From positions 198,255,126 to 198,319,125 of the forward strand of contig JAHLJT010000631.1 in NCBI GenBank assembly GCA_031308135.1: a DNA stretch of 64,000 nucleotides, in the 5' to 3' direction. Below the pieces are notes generated by a model. The model was not told the DNA's origin. It saw nothing but the letters and a program-made list of their open reading frames with translations, and did not search any database. This document shows positions 37,601-50,900 of this stretch, one piece after another (positions within the stretch are counted from its first letter, which is position 1; every line of letters begins with the position of its first letter). This DNA is from Acheta domesticus (Eukaryota; Arthropoda; Insecta; Orthoptera; Gryllidae). The position numbers were made by a program, and so were the translations under genes.

Positions 37601-39255
37601 AACTTCTTGGCGATTTCTTTTTCAATAACAGCCAGAATGTTGCACTTGAAGTGAGTCGAAGCGCTGGAGATACGTCTAAGTATTGCAAAAGCAAAATTTT
37701 AACTTTTTCTGACAAAAACGTCGAAAACGCAAATTGTGAATTGACAGCATTGGTGTGCGACAGTCCCGTATCGCGCGCTGCCGCTGCCATCGCGCCAGAC
37801 CTTGCGGCTGTCCGTTAGAATTGCAATGCGCTCGCTGTTCGCCAACAGCTTCACGAGTCGTTCTTAGCGCTTCGAGACTTGAAGTCTTGGGAATGCTCTC
37901 AAAGTTCAGGTGACACAGGCGGCGACGAAATTGGAAAATTACAAGGAATGCACTTTCTACGCGAATCCACAGTAAGGATGCCAAAATGGCAAGGATAATT
38001 ATTTCTTGCTAAGATTATTAGGAATAAATAGGCTGGTGCACGCCGATTTTTCTCGTCTGAAATGATTCGCCACTTAGGGAGGAGATTTTGAAGACCTCAT
38101 CATCTTCCAGGTATTACCGCAAGTGGTATTTTGTTGAAATTAATTGGAAGTATAGAACATAGTTGATTGAATTTAATGTTTGAAAATGTGGCAATAGTAA
38201 TTTAAAAAAATTACAACCTTTAGCCAGAGACTATTATTTTATTTAAAGTAGGTGCAGTAATAAAAAGTGTTTAGTCTATCCAATAAATCTTATTTTATTG
38301 CAAGTTAACCTTATTTCAGTATAGAATTTTATTATTATTATTTATATTATATTATTTTATTATTTAAATTTAGAATGACGTGCATAATAGATGACGATAA
38401 GATTTAAATAAACTAATGGTGTGGTCTGAACAAAGATCATACTACTTTTATTAATGGAGAATATTTTTGTGCTTGGAGTTAGCAGATTTTTTTTCAAATT
38501 TACTTACGAAAAATTCATGGATTCATTATTACACTTGTACCTTCGTGATAATATTTTTTAGCTTTAAAATGCTGATTTAATGAATACTAAGCATTTGCGG
38601 TGTAATTTTCCACTCAGTTATTTTGTTTCTATATCAAGTTCTCGAATTGTTGAATTGCAATGAACGCATGTCTCCTTTGGTCTGCATTTTTCTGTTTCAA
38701 GGGCATCAAAATTTTTCGAGTTGAAAACGCGAATTTTGAAGCAAATGTTATTCAAACTCCCCAAAAGGCATGTGATAAAATACATCAGGGAGCGCTGGGG
38801 TCATGGTTTGCCTTTTCAGCGCTCCTTTCTCGTCTGTTAATATTTTAGTGTTGAAAGTTTTCCTCCTTTCATCCAGGAACTCGCATGCAAATGATAGTGT
38901 TTATTTCTTCAGCAGTATTCATTATCGAGGAAAGATTCTCTGGCCAATTCCTGGTGAACGGATCGATGTTTCGAGAACACGGAAGGTTGTATTCTGGAGC
39001 TAAGTGGGATGAAATAGCGTATCATATTTTTGAAGACATTGAATCATAATTAGGTTTGATCGACATCACCCTGAAAACCTGAAACTGGCCTGATGCCAGT
39101 ACGTCTCCAAAATATGCGTCCTACGGATTGTGTTAATTCTATAAACGTACATAAACGTAATAAACACATTTTTCAATTTGTCACTGAAATCTGGTGAAAA
39201 TGCACGACACTGGAAACAAATATCCTCTCTTTCTTTCTTTTCTTCTTCTTCTTCA

Positions 39256-39305
<50 letters not shown>

Positions 39306-42300
39306 ATTCATTAAAGCGCCATGAAACAATTCGCTGGTTGACTGACGGGCTCCGCGACGGACAGCCAAATTTACGGAGGTGCAAAGGGTGCAATATACAA
39401 TAATTTAACGTATCTAGTGTTTTAAAAATAATTTTATAATTATTATTTTTAAGTAAGGGGTCATTCAAACAATATATTCGTTTTTAGAGAAGAGAATCCC
39501 ACAATTGTGACGAAGCGAAAGAAGGGAGTGGTAGGGAGCTGATGAAAAATGAACTTTCTCGCTACATTTTCGTGATAATTATTATATTAATCAAAAACAG
39601 AAATGATTGTTAAAATTAATAAAAAATTAATCTTGTGGTGAAATTTGAAATCAAAAATCTATTTGAAATTTCAACCAGTTTTTAAGGAATACAGTTTTAT
39701 TTAACCCAGGAAGGGGCGAGGGTTCGAAACTTGAACTTTCATCCCGGGGGAAGGTGTCAGAGTAAGTATTGTAAATTGTTATGCGGGGGGGGGGGGGGTA
39801 TAAAAAAAGCAAAACTTGGTAAACTTATATTTTGAATGGCTCCTAAGTTATCTGAAACCAAATAGCTACTTTGTTTGTCTGTTTTCCGGATTAAGTACAG
39901 TCCACGAGCTCCCTACTTGAAGGAAGGTGTGTAAAATCGCCTTATTTTTCTCATTTCTTTTCCTTTCTTTCCAGATGTAAGCTTTGCGTTTCTCGCGGGG
40001 TTGCGTTGATATTTTATCATTACTTGGCGCAAGTTTTTTTCTTTTGGTCTACTTTGCTGTGGTTGTAATCTCCTGAGTATATGTGGTCTATGATACTATT
40101 TTTTTCTAAAACCGGTACAATTCCAACGCTTACAGGAGCAGGGCACTAGAAAATGGCCCACGGACCGCGTGCGATCGTACCTTCGCAAGCCTGTCTTCGT
40201 TCCCATCCAAGCTCGAGCGGTGGGTTGGCCACATACCCTCGTATGGCTCCTCCCTTCGATCGGAGACCCTCCTGAGGAGCGTTGGAGGCGGTCATGTCCA
40301 GAAGCGGGGTGCAGAACCTGAAAAGTTATTGCTCTCATTGACGATTTTATTTTAATGTTCATAAGTGCGTGTGTGCGTTTTTTTTTCTCAATTCTAAAGT
40401 TACTCCTATTTTCAGGCATAGGAGACGCATGCATTCAACACACTCCGAGCTACACGGTACGAAAAACAAATTCCATGAATCGCGTTTGAAGTAATGTATC
40501 TCTCCTTAAAACTGTGAGCTCTCCCTCCCCCGTTCGCAAAGGTACCGGGTTTAGAGAAACAGCTTTCTGTAGAGGATGCGAAAGACTTATTGCCTCCTTC
40601 CACGAAGATTGCGAGAACAGCAACCTTGCATAAGAGCATGGCTCCCGCCGGCCCCTTCGCGTCCTTGCAGCCATGGGGTTGTGTGGGAATGCGATGGGGA
40701 ACTTTTTTGCTGGTCTTTCCGGAATTTAAATACACGAGCGTACCATTAATCTCATGCGGTACTACTTTTCTTACCTGATGCATATATTTACATATCCATG
40801 ACAAGTGCGGAACGGCATTAGGTAGCTGGACACTTCGTCGTGTGTACGTCTAGCCCGATGTGTCTCCTGCGAAATAGTCTAGAGCCATCTTAATCGATTC
40901 TCGTGATTCCGGCTGGGCTTCCTGAGCGGCAGTGAGGGTTGTTCTTATGTGTTCATCGGATTCCCACAGAAGGAAAGATGTTTCATCCCTGAGCAAAGAT
41001 TTGGATAGGTATGACGGTAGCTACTACCAGCATATCAGAAACCGTTCTGTACAAGTGACTCTCAGAACTCCATTTCTTGGAATCATCGCTCGAGATTGGC
41101 CTGTGGTGTTCTCTTTTGGGAACGTGCGCCTATATCACTGCTCCTTGTAGAATTGTAGTGTAACAGACATGAGAAGCTTCTGAACACTCAGTTAGGGTGT
41201 GACATTGCCATGAGGTTATTCATATTGCCTCGATCAGTTGAGAAGCTTCTCCGTGCGACTTGTGTGCACCAAAACCGAATTTGTTGTCGCATGATGTGCC
41301 TAGGTATTTCACGAAGGACTCTTATGTGGATGACTTGTGTCCACTGTCAAGGAAATCAGTGTCGGAATCGGTTTCCTCGTCAGTAGGGCTTGTCAGACTG
41401 AAGGTGATAAGATCGGAACCGTGACCTTATCACCTTGTGAACTTTGTGATCTTCCATCCACAATTTTAAATACTTCAGTATCCTCGATCTGCTTGCACAG
41501 AATACCACAGAACGACCAAGCGTGGAACACCGTGCTGTATGGGTAAGAGAAAACTCCTCCTTACTGCACAGTCCTGGCCCTTGCCACAAATAGATAAGCA
41601 TTTTGAGTTTGTGAATAATGAGCGCGAAAAAAAATCTTGCTTGTACAGTTTCATGACAGTGGCACCGGTGGACATTTTCCGCCTTACTAATAAACGTTTA
41701 GTAAAATTTACTTCTAGAGTAAGCTTGAATTAGCCAAAGTCTTGGCCCAAAAATATATGAAAATGATTACAGAATGTGTAAAAATAGAATTTATTGAATA
41801 AATGTTTACTTTCTAAAATTCGGTCCCTATAATAAACCATATCCATTGAAGTTTTGAAGGAGATTTTTTAATTTCCTTTATAAATTGACACAACTTAATA
41901 AGTAAATGTTTAATTGTTATTAACGAATCACGCCGTTTGGATAGGGCGGAAAATGTTGTTAGGCCTGATAGTTAGAGAGCCGTAAGCGAAACTTGGCATA
42001 TTTTCTCTGTGCTGCTGCAGCTTCCCACTCGACGGGACGCGCACGTGCGTACGTAAGGTGACCCTGCGGATGTCTGCATTCCTCCGCGGAACAATGGACG
42101 TCTGCGTGGGGCAGTCGCTTGGCCGGCTGGCCCCGCGACTACGCGCCCAGCGTGCGGGACTGGTGGCGTCTGGACGCCTCACCACAAAAGACCGTAAAAC
42201 ACGTCTCGGTTGCCGCTTGACAGGTGACAGGTTGCAGCCAAGCACACATCACCCACGCAAAGCATAAGGGTATCGAGACAATTGTAAGGAATGCTCTCGA

Positions 42301-45300
42301 ACGGAACCCTGTGACGGTTGTGACCTAGAGTTCTCGAAAACAGCTTGTTTCATACCCCCCTTAGCGGTCGGAAATGGACGCATTAGCAACAAATTCACTG
42401 AAATCTTTTTTGTGACAGCGTAAATACTTTGTTATAAATGTCACAAAATAGCCACAGTAAGATGTAGTTGTCTCCTTTCAGATGTCAATAATTATATTAG
42501 CCACAATAACTTATTCAGTCCACTAACATTCAGTTACTTTCGACACTAATTTAATCACATAAATCATCGTACCTGAGCTCAAAACAATAAGCACTATGCT
42601 CAAAAAGATAGAGATTGCATTTACGACCATTTTGAAGCTCCAGAACTGCTAACTTCCATGTGTGTGAAATCGAAGTGGAGCATTTCGAATTACACGCATT
42701 CACATATTCCTTTGTATATATTTAAAAAATCATAAACATGTTTGTTGAAACTTAAAAGAAATATAAGTACGACTTTCTTCGAGTATATCTCGGAGTATGT
42801 TACGTTGGTACCTGTTGCAAGAGAAAAACCAGACTTCTTGGAACACGTAGGAACTATTTGGCGTGGGCGCTGCATTCGGTGCTGCTTCCTGTAGCTCAAT
42901 GGGTACCTTCGAATTCCCAAGTGTGCGGGAGGTGACGGCGTGGCGTACACAACTCCGTGTTGATTCGAGCATCGCGAACACAATGCCCCACGACGCTCCA
43001 CTTCCCTCGCGCTCATCTCGTGCTTTGCAATCGCGCATGCTTTAACAAGTACTAGCAACAGTGTAAGCCCACAGGCCTGCACTACGGCGCGGCAGTGTAA
43101 TCCACTTTAACCCAAGCTGCTAATTGGAAATTTTCTCCAGAGGGGAGATATCTTTCATAATTTCAGGAAGGAACGATCTTTGCTAGACGAATTCGTTTAC
43201 TACTCTCCGTGAAGTCGCGGAGGTTAAGCCAATTCGAGACTCGTGGTTTCCTGATGGGTGAGAAGGCCCTGGTTGTGTGAGGTTCCGGCTAGGAACCCCA
43301 GGATCTAATGGCGCCGAGCCCGTAGCCGAAGGGATAAAACGCACTGACTGCGATGTGATGAGACTTGACAAAGATAGTAAGGGAGGATGGGACTTGAACT
43401 GAAACGTGGTAAATAATCAGGTTGTTGACTCCTTTCAGATGTCAATAAGAAATTTTAATTTTGGGTGATTTTTAAATTAAGTCCCTGGACATTTTCAAAA
43501 GGTTCTGGAAAATGACTTGAATTTTCTCTTTATTTTTTTTTTTACTTGGAATAGCAGAAAGAACGTTTATAGAAACGGTGTAGTTAAGATTTTCATTAAG
43601 TTTGAAAATTGTGAAGTTCAATTAATTTTCGAACCTGTTCTACACTTCCGACATCAAAGCGTGATATTTCTTTCTCAATGCAATGCAGCCCTCAATTTTA
43701 GATCTTCAAATGATGTCAATCATTTTTTTATATAAAAATGTGTAATTATTGAGTAACTAGTGATACTAAAAGGAGGGAAGTTTTTGTTATGCCTGCCCAT
43801 TCCCACTTGATTTATTTTGCAATCTGCGTATCCTTTATGTGCTACACGTGCTTTCGTCTGTCCACGACTCCTATGACAGTCATGTGACTAATAGCATGGT
43901 CACTGCGGTGGAGAACGAGGTCGAGGATACCAAGTAGCATAATGGAGGAAGAAGAAACGAAAAGAGGATGCGGATGACGAAGGTGAACAATATGGATGTG
44001 GAAGGTGAAAGACGATGCAGGTGCGGAAGGTGAAGACGATGCGTGTGTCCGAAGGTGAAGGCGATGCGTGTGTCCGAAGGTGAAGCGATGCATATGCGGA
44101 AAGTGAAGACGATGCGGATGACGGTGAAAGGTGCAGACGATGCGGAGGACGGTAAAAGGTGCAGACGATGCGGAGGACGTTAAAAGGTGAAGACGATGCG
44201 GAGGACGTTAAAAGGTGCAGACGATGCGGAGGACGTTAAAAGGTGCAGACGATGCGGAGGACGTTAAAAGGTGCAGACGATGCGGAGGACGGTAAAAGGT
44301 GCAGACGATGCGGAGGACGGTAAAAGGTGAAGACGATGCGGAGGACGTTAAAAGGTAAAGACGATGCGGAGGACGTTAAAAGGTGAAGACGATGCGGAGG
44401 ACGTTAAAAGGTGAAGACGATGCGGAGGACGTTAAAAGGTGGAGACGATGCGGAGGACGTTAAAAGGTGAAGACGATGCGGAGGACGGTAAAAGGTGCAG
44501 ACGATGCGGAGGACGGTAAAAGGTGCAGACGATGCGGAGGACGGTAAAAGGTGCAGACGATGCGGAGGACGGTAAAAGGTGAAGACGATGCGGAGGACGT
44601 TAAAAGGTAAAGACGATGCGGAGGACGTTAAAAGGTGCAGACGATGCGGAGGACGTTAAAAGGTGCAGACGATGCGGAGGACGTTAAAAGGTGCAGACGA
44701 TGCGGAGGACGTTAAAAGGTGCAGACGATGCGGAGGACGTTAAAAGGTGCAGACGATGCGGAGGACGGTAAAAGGTGCAGACGATGCGGAGGACGGTAAA
44801 AGGTGAAGACGATGCGGAGGACGTTAAAAGGTAAAGACGATGCGGAGGACGTTAAAAGGTGAAGACGATGCGGAGGACGTTAAAAGGTGAAGACGATGCG
44901 GAGGACGTTAAAAGGTGGAGACGATGCGGAGGACGTTAAAAGGTGAAGACGATGCGGAGCACGTTAAAAGGTGAAGACGATGCGGAGGACGGTAAAAGGT
45001 GCAGACGATGCGGAGGACGGTAAAAGGTGCAGACGATGCGGAGGACGGTAAAAGGTGCAGACGATGCGGAGGACGGTAAAAGGTGCAGACGATGCGGAGG
45101 ACGGTAAAAGGTGCAGACGATGCGGAGGACGGTAAAAGGTGCAGACGATGCGGAGGACGGTAAAAGGTGCAGACGATGCGGAGGACGGTAAAAGGTGAAG
45201 ACGATGAGGAGGACGGTAAAATAGCTGTGGTACCACATTTACACTTGTGTTATATTACAAACCAAGTGAACTATCCCACGTTTCCTGGTATTTGTTAATC

Positions 45301-47884
45301 ACAATCCTCAATTAGGAAAATTATGAATTTCAATATATTGTGTATTCCCACTCCACCCTACTCTACCTTGCCGTGCCCTGAGCCACCCTGTCCTGTCCTG
45401 CTTGTTCCTTCTCACCTGGCTCCACCCAGTCATATTAGCTACAATTGTTGCTACCACTTGTGCAGTGGGCAGCTGTCAGCAGATGTTTTGTTCTGTGCCC
45501 CCAACAAACTTCCACTATCAAAATATGTCATGAAATTACTCAAAGCAGAATGGTGGTATTGGAATGAGTGAATTTACCCCCTCCCCCGTTTCCAAGATAG
45601 TTGTGTATATAAAAGGAATGTACACATAAATTTTGTTGAAAGAGGTAGGGAAGGGGAATAAGAGTAATTTTTACAAAATTTCTCATGACAAAATAGACAT
45701 ATAAAATTATAAAAAGGCAGTTTTTTTTTAAAATGACAAACACTCCAATTGTATTTACAGCAGTGATGCCTGCTACATCTAGGTATGAGTATTTTCAAAG
45801 CAACGTTACTGGTAAAAGAAATACAGACTTCTCAATTTGTCCGAAATTAGGAACTGTATTAAAAATAAGATTGTTTCATAAAACTGGTGATGAAGTTGCC
45901 TGAGTGAGTCTATAAAAATTGTTTGTGAAGTAGATCTAAATAAGGATTAAAGAAGCTGTACTATGTCAGAATCGGAAGTTACTAACAAAACCTCAGTATT
46001 ACATTGCACAGAAGGAAGAACTGTAGAAAAGTTAGAACCATAAAGAACTATATTTGAAGCCTCACACACTCGCTGACCTTTACATTTTAAAACAGTCAGT
46101 CTTCAAACTTAAAACACTTGCCATGTTTCCCCAACTATAACCTTGTGATGCACGGATACCCTTCTATTGCAATTGTATTGTAGTTGGTATATACGTAATA
46201 AATGACTAAATTGTAGTGTTTTAACTATAAAAACAAGTAATAACAGCTAGTAAGGATAGGGAGCTCTAGGGGCCTACTACCTTTCATTAAAAAAATAGAA
46301 TGCACAAAGTTTTCATTGGACCATTTGCACTTTTAGTTATTAGTAACTTAAGTTCGATCTCCTGTTTTGTTGGGTTTCCTGTTAATTTTTATTTATTATA
46401 AAGTAATACACAAAAATACAATGAATTCTTCTTGAAGTACATTTGAAATCCTTTCCTAAATTGTAAATATTTAACAATAATGTAATCCAAGAAATAGTTG
46501 CTACATAATTCTTTTCAGTTTTGTAGGTTGCATTTGCAGTTTTTTAGACCTCGGCCAAAATTAACAATCTATGTCAAATAAAAATTCGGGTTCTGTTTCC
46601 AGTTTGCTTGATTCATTACTTAGCATTTCAAAGTTGTGTTATTACATTGTGCACAGGGGTGGATTTACATATGGACTGAATGGGCTATTTTCTGGGCGGC
46701 ATTAATTAACCTTTTTGAGGAGCAGCAAATTTTCCAAATATTATAATATTTTGAATTTTAATGTCCTTTTTATTTGAAACAAAAACTGAAATTAATCCAT
46801 ATTCTACCTTTTCCAAGACATCCCATTTATGAAAGAGTGAGAAACCTATTTTGGTATTAGTTTTTGTTTCAACAGAAACAGCATTAGCTGTAATATTAAT
46901 TAACATTTGCAAAAAGGTTAATTAATATTAAGTTATGTGAAGTATATATTAAATATCTGAATGTATGCCTTTAAATAAGAAATACTATATAGTAGAACAT
47001 GCTTTCAAAGTTTGTCTCGAGTATCTAAGATAGTTTTCTAGCAGTTGTTGAAGATAATGTAATTAATTTTATCAAGTACTAACTGGTACCCCCGGCGCAT
47101 TGCTGCCGCAGTAGAAATAATTGTGGAAATATCCTCTCCCCCTCTTTCTTTCTTTCTTTCCCCTTCTCTCATTTTTTCTCACTTTTCCCCCACTCTCTCT
47201 CTTTCCCCCCTCTGTCTTTTTTTCCACTCTTTCCACCACTCTCTCTCTCTTTTTCCTCCACTCTGCTTCTTTTCTCGCGATTTTGTATCTTTCACCCATT
47301 CCCTGTCTCTCTTCTCCCCCCACTCAGTCTTTCTTTTTCCCTCTGTCTCTCTTTATCCCTCTGTCTTTCTTTTGCCTTCTGTATTTCTTTTGCTCTGTCT
47401 CTCTTTTGCCCTCTGTCTCCCTTTTGCGCTCTGTCATAGACTAAGGATGTACATCTTTACTCTATGGCTCTGTCTCTTTTTTCTGTGTCTCTCTTTTGCC
47501 ATTTCTCTCTCTCTCTTTTCCTTTCTCTGTTTTTCCCTTTCTCTTTTTCCCCTCTCTTCTCATCAACTTCACCATCCTCTCCTCCTGTCCTCTTTAACCT
47601 CGCTCCATGTCACATGGCAACACCCAGCAATAATGAAATTCAGGTGGATTTGGAATTGCAATTAACTTTGCATTTAACTGAAGCGGCATCTTGTGCTGCA
47701 GTGCCATCTAGTGGAGTTACAGTAATTGTACTATGCCTGTTTTCTTCCTGCAAGTGCAAGCAATAAGTTGACAAAGTTTTATCACAATCAGGTGAATGGT
47801 ACAGCAGCACATTAAGCACAAACCAACAAACAACCAAACAAACATTGATTTTTTTATATATTAGATAAAATTTAAGAACACATA

Positions 47885-47940
<56 letters not shown>

Positions 47941-50900
47941 ATATAAAAAATAACTTAATTACTTAAAACAATATAATCACTTCTTTATATTTCAAGAAAT
48001 ATCCAACTTGTATATACATATACATTAGAGTGGGTTGAAAAATTTCTTTTCTCCTGCTGGGTGCTTAAATGGACGTTTTCAGTGAGAAAATATGTTTTGT
48101 GAAAGATAATGATTTTTGTCGTAATTCTAGAGGGCGCATCGATCGCTCAAACATGGCATTTTTTGGTACTTTTTTGACACTTGGTCTTGTAGAACACAAT
48201 GGATGCATTTGAAATATCTGGTTTTTAAAATGTTTTTCCCACATTCATACTGAACAGCCTTTGCACAAATATATCATTTTTTGGATGACGGTTATATGGT
48301 CATCATTATATGGATAATTTGGATTTTATGCTCATCTTAAACATAAAAAAAATATTTATTTATTTATTTATTTTGTTTTACAGACTGAGCCATTTTGCAA
48401 GCCCGTGGATCAGACAATGTTTCCGCGGTACCGTGAATTTGTGGCACATCCTATGGACCTCTCCCAGCTAGAACGAAATATTAGGAGGAGGATGTATGGT
48501 AGCACAGAAGCATTTATTGCAGATACCAAGTGGATATTACATGACTGCATTATCTTTAATACACGTAAGTTATTGTGAACTCCAACAACACTGAATCTAT
48601 GTTCTAGATTAAAAATGGACCAGTGTTATTTGATGATCTTTCCCACTTATTAACACGTTTTTACTTTCCTGTATACATACATATATACAGAGTAATATAC
48701 ATAGTATAGGGAAAGTTATGTAATGCTGTGAAAAATAGATTTTGAGATGTCAACGGAAATACACGTTTGGGGTCCCTGATACTGAAAAAGTGGGTCTTTT
48801 CAAAACGTCTGTTTGTCTGTCCTTCTGTCAATCTGTTAACAACACTGGTGCGTAAACGATATGTGCAATTTCTTCCAAAATGGATATTCCCCGATCGATC
48901 TGCATCCACTTCAAGCGCCTTGATTTTGAAAAACTTCCTTCAAAATTTGAAGGTACGTTGCATGAAGTCTCCCAGACATTTTAAAAATTTTCTCAAAAAC
49001 GGCTCCAAATTTTTTCTTTAAATTTCTCTTAAGAATAGAGTTAAATACTCTTATAAAGGTGGCGTCCCATTTTCATGGTTAACCCTAAATTTTCGAAAAT
49101 TGCAAAAGTTAGAATTTTTTTCGGCATCTTTCTAGAACTATGAAATTGAAGATACAAATTTTTCCTTCAAATAAAATTTGTTATAAAAAGTGAGTTCTTT
49201 CATTAAGGTCATGTACATTTTTTTTGAACATTTTAGTAGTTTTTGTGCAATATTATACGCAATATTTGAAATTTTAAAAAATTACAAAAACCAGATTTTC
49301 TCAAAAATGGCTCCAAATTTTTTTAAAAAACTTTTTGAAGGGATAGTGCTAAATGTGATCTATGAAATGACATTAACTCCATATTACTCTATTCTTTTGT
49401 TTTTTCAAAAATTACAAAAATGTATTTTTTTTTTGACATGTCTCTTATGTAGTTAATATTTACATTAGCGGTGATTTGTTCACATTATTATATTAATGAG
49501 TACATGTGCTTTAAATAATGTCAAATAAAGTTTCTCAAATATTGAATAGTTTTCTGTGAATCTGTGAAAAGTAGCTCAAAATTCCGCATTTTTAGAAACG
49601 CTCAATCACCATTTTCTGAAAAATGTCTTCAAATTTTTTGTTGAAACTTTTCGAACGGATAGTGCTATGTAACTCTTTAATATGACATAAAGTTAATTTT
49701 GGGGTCTTTTTCTTTTTTTCTTCAATAATTACACGAATGTAATATTTTTAAAAGTTCTCTCATACCATTAAAATGCATGTTTCCAGCAATTTGTAAACAC
49801 CATTGAATTTGTGAGTGTAAGTGTTTCAAATTACTTCAAGTGAAGTTTTTCGAAAACTCAAAACTTTTCTGTGAAAAAGAGCTTCAAATTTCCATTTACA
49901 GTATCGCTTAAATGCCATTTTCATGAAACGGTTCTGAATTTTTCAATGAAAATTGTCATTTAGAACAAAATTTATTTTTTTATCAATATTCTTAAAATAA
50001 TGTTTTTTTTTCTACTATTAGGAAACGGAAAAATTAATAAAATGTCAAAAAAATGTAGTTTGGGTGATTATAGATGGCAGCTGTCAAGAGTATTGGCATA
50101 TCTGAATAGGTAGCCGAAACCAAACGAAACAGGAAACTAATATGGGAAAGTCTGTGCCATTCTGTAGCACCACTAGTTATACTTGTTGAATCAATGTAAT
50201 AATTGCACATTGTTTTTTCCAGATCACACTAAACTTTCAAGCACTGCCAAAGCTATTTTGAAAATATGTAAACAGGAGATGTCAGAAATTGAGATTTGTC
50301 CAGATTGTTATTTGAATGCTCATACACGTAAAGACTCCTGGTTCATAGAAGTTTGTGTAAGTTTGTTTTCATTCTGGATATAGTTACAATACAGGTATTC
50401 CTTTGTAATGTGTATTTCATTTGTACACTTTAAAAGTCATTTTTGTTTCTTGCTTTTGGAAATATAAGTATTTTAATTTCAAAAAATAGAGTTGCTTTTT
50501 AAATAAAAGTATTAAAATATGTTTTTAATGAATATGTGATGATCTCTAAAAGAAATGGCTGTTCAAATCTCAGCTGTTACAAAATTGGAAGTGCAGATAA
50601 CTGAACAATGGAAGTGTTGGTATAAAGAAGTCACAGTATTCGTAAAGAAAAATGTTCAAAACTTGGCAAGGAAGTTTATGAGAAGAGTACCTTCCCATTG
50701 TCATAAATTTAGCAAAGGTATCTTTTGGAATCTTTCCTAAATTTATGACAAAAATAATCAGTGGTGAAGTAATATAATTGGTGTTACATATTTGGGTATG
50801 TGGCCTAATTTTCATGAAGCAGCAATGCACCTTATGAACTGTTGAGGTTTACTCATTGATTTAAACAAATCAATGCAATGTTCATCAAACTGCCGAACGA

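Larger units (their letters stand above)
32526..48383 (+). other. ZMYND8 intron 4 (15.9 kb)
   Basis: Largest intron. In order: GC-rich island (32526-33070); AT-rich sequence to 35.1 kb; a retroposon fragment and 31-bp minisatellite (35119-35660); a mixed stretch with elevated CpG (36.7-43.4 kb) in which I recognise no gene; the 28-bp minisatellite (43.9-45.2 kb); further retroposon fragments; a (TA)n run. The exon 5 acceptor ends it. Confidence 0.7.

Noticed and set aside
40096..40804. Minus-strand open frames of 112 and 130 codons
   Set aside because: No domain, no conserved motif, no plausible exon boundaries.
44101..45224. CRISPR-like array
   Set aside because: Units are tandem with no unique spacers, and the context is a eukaryotic intron; this is a minisatellite.
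44936..45238. Repeat protein on the minus strand (28-residue period rich in Arg, His, Leu, Ser)
   Set aside because: A 28-bp unit without stops is open in all three frames; the ACGT-type units introduce stops and end the frame. No splice or start context.
47121..47665. 180-codon open frame
   Set aside because: Translation of a CT-rich tract (Ser/Leu/Phe); no protein family.
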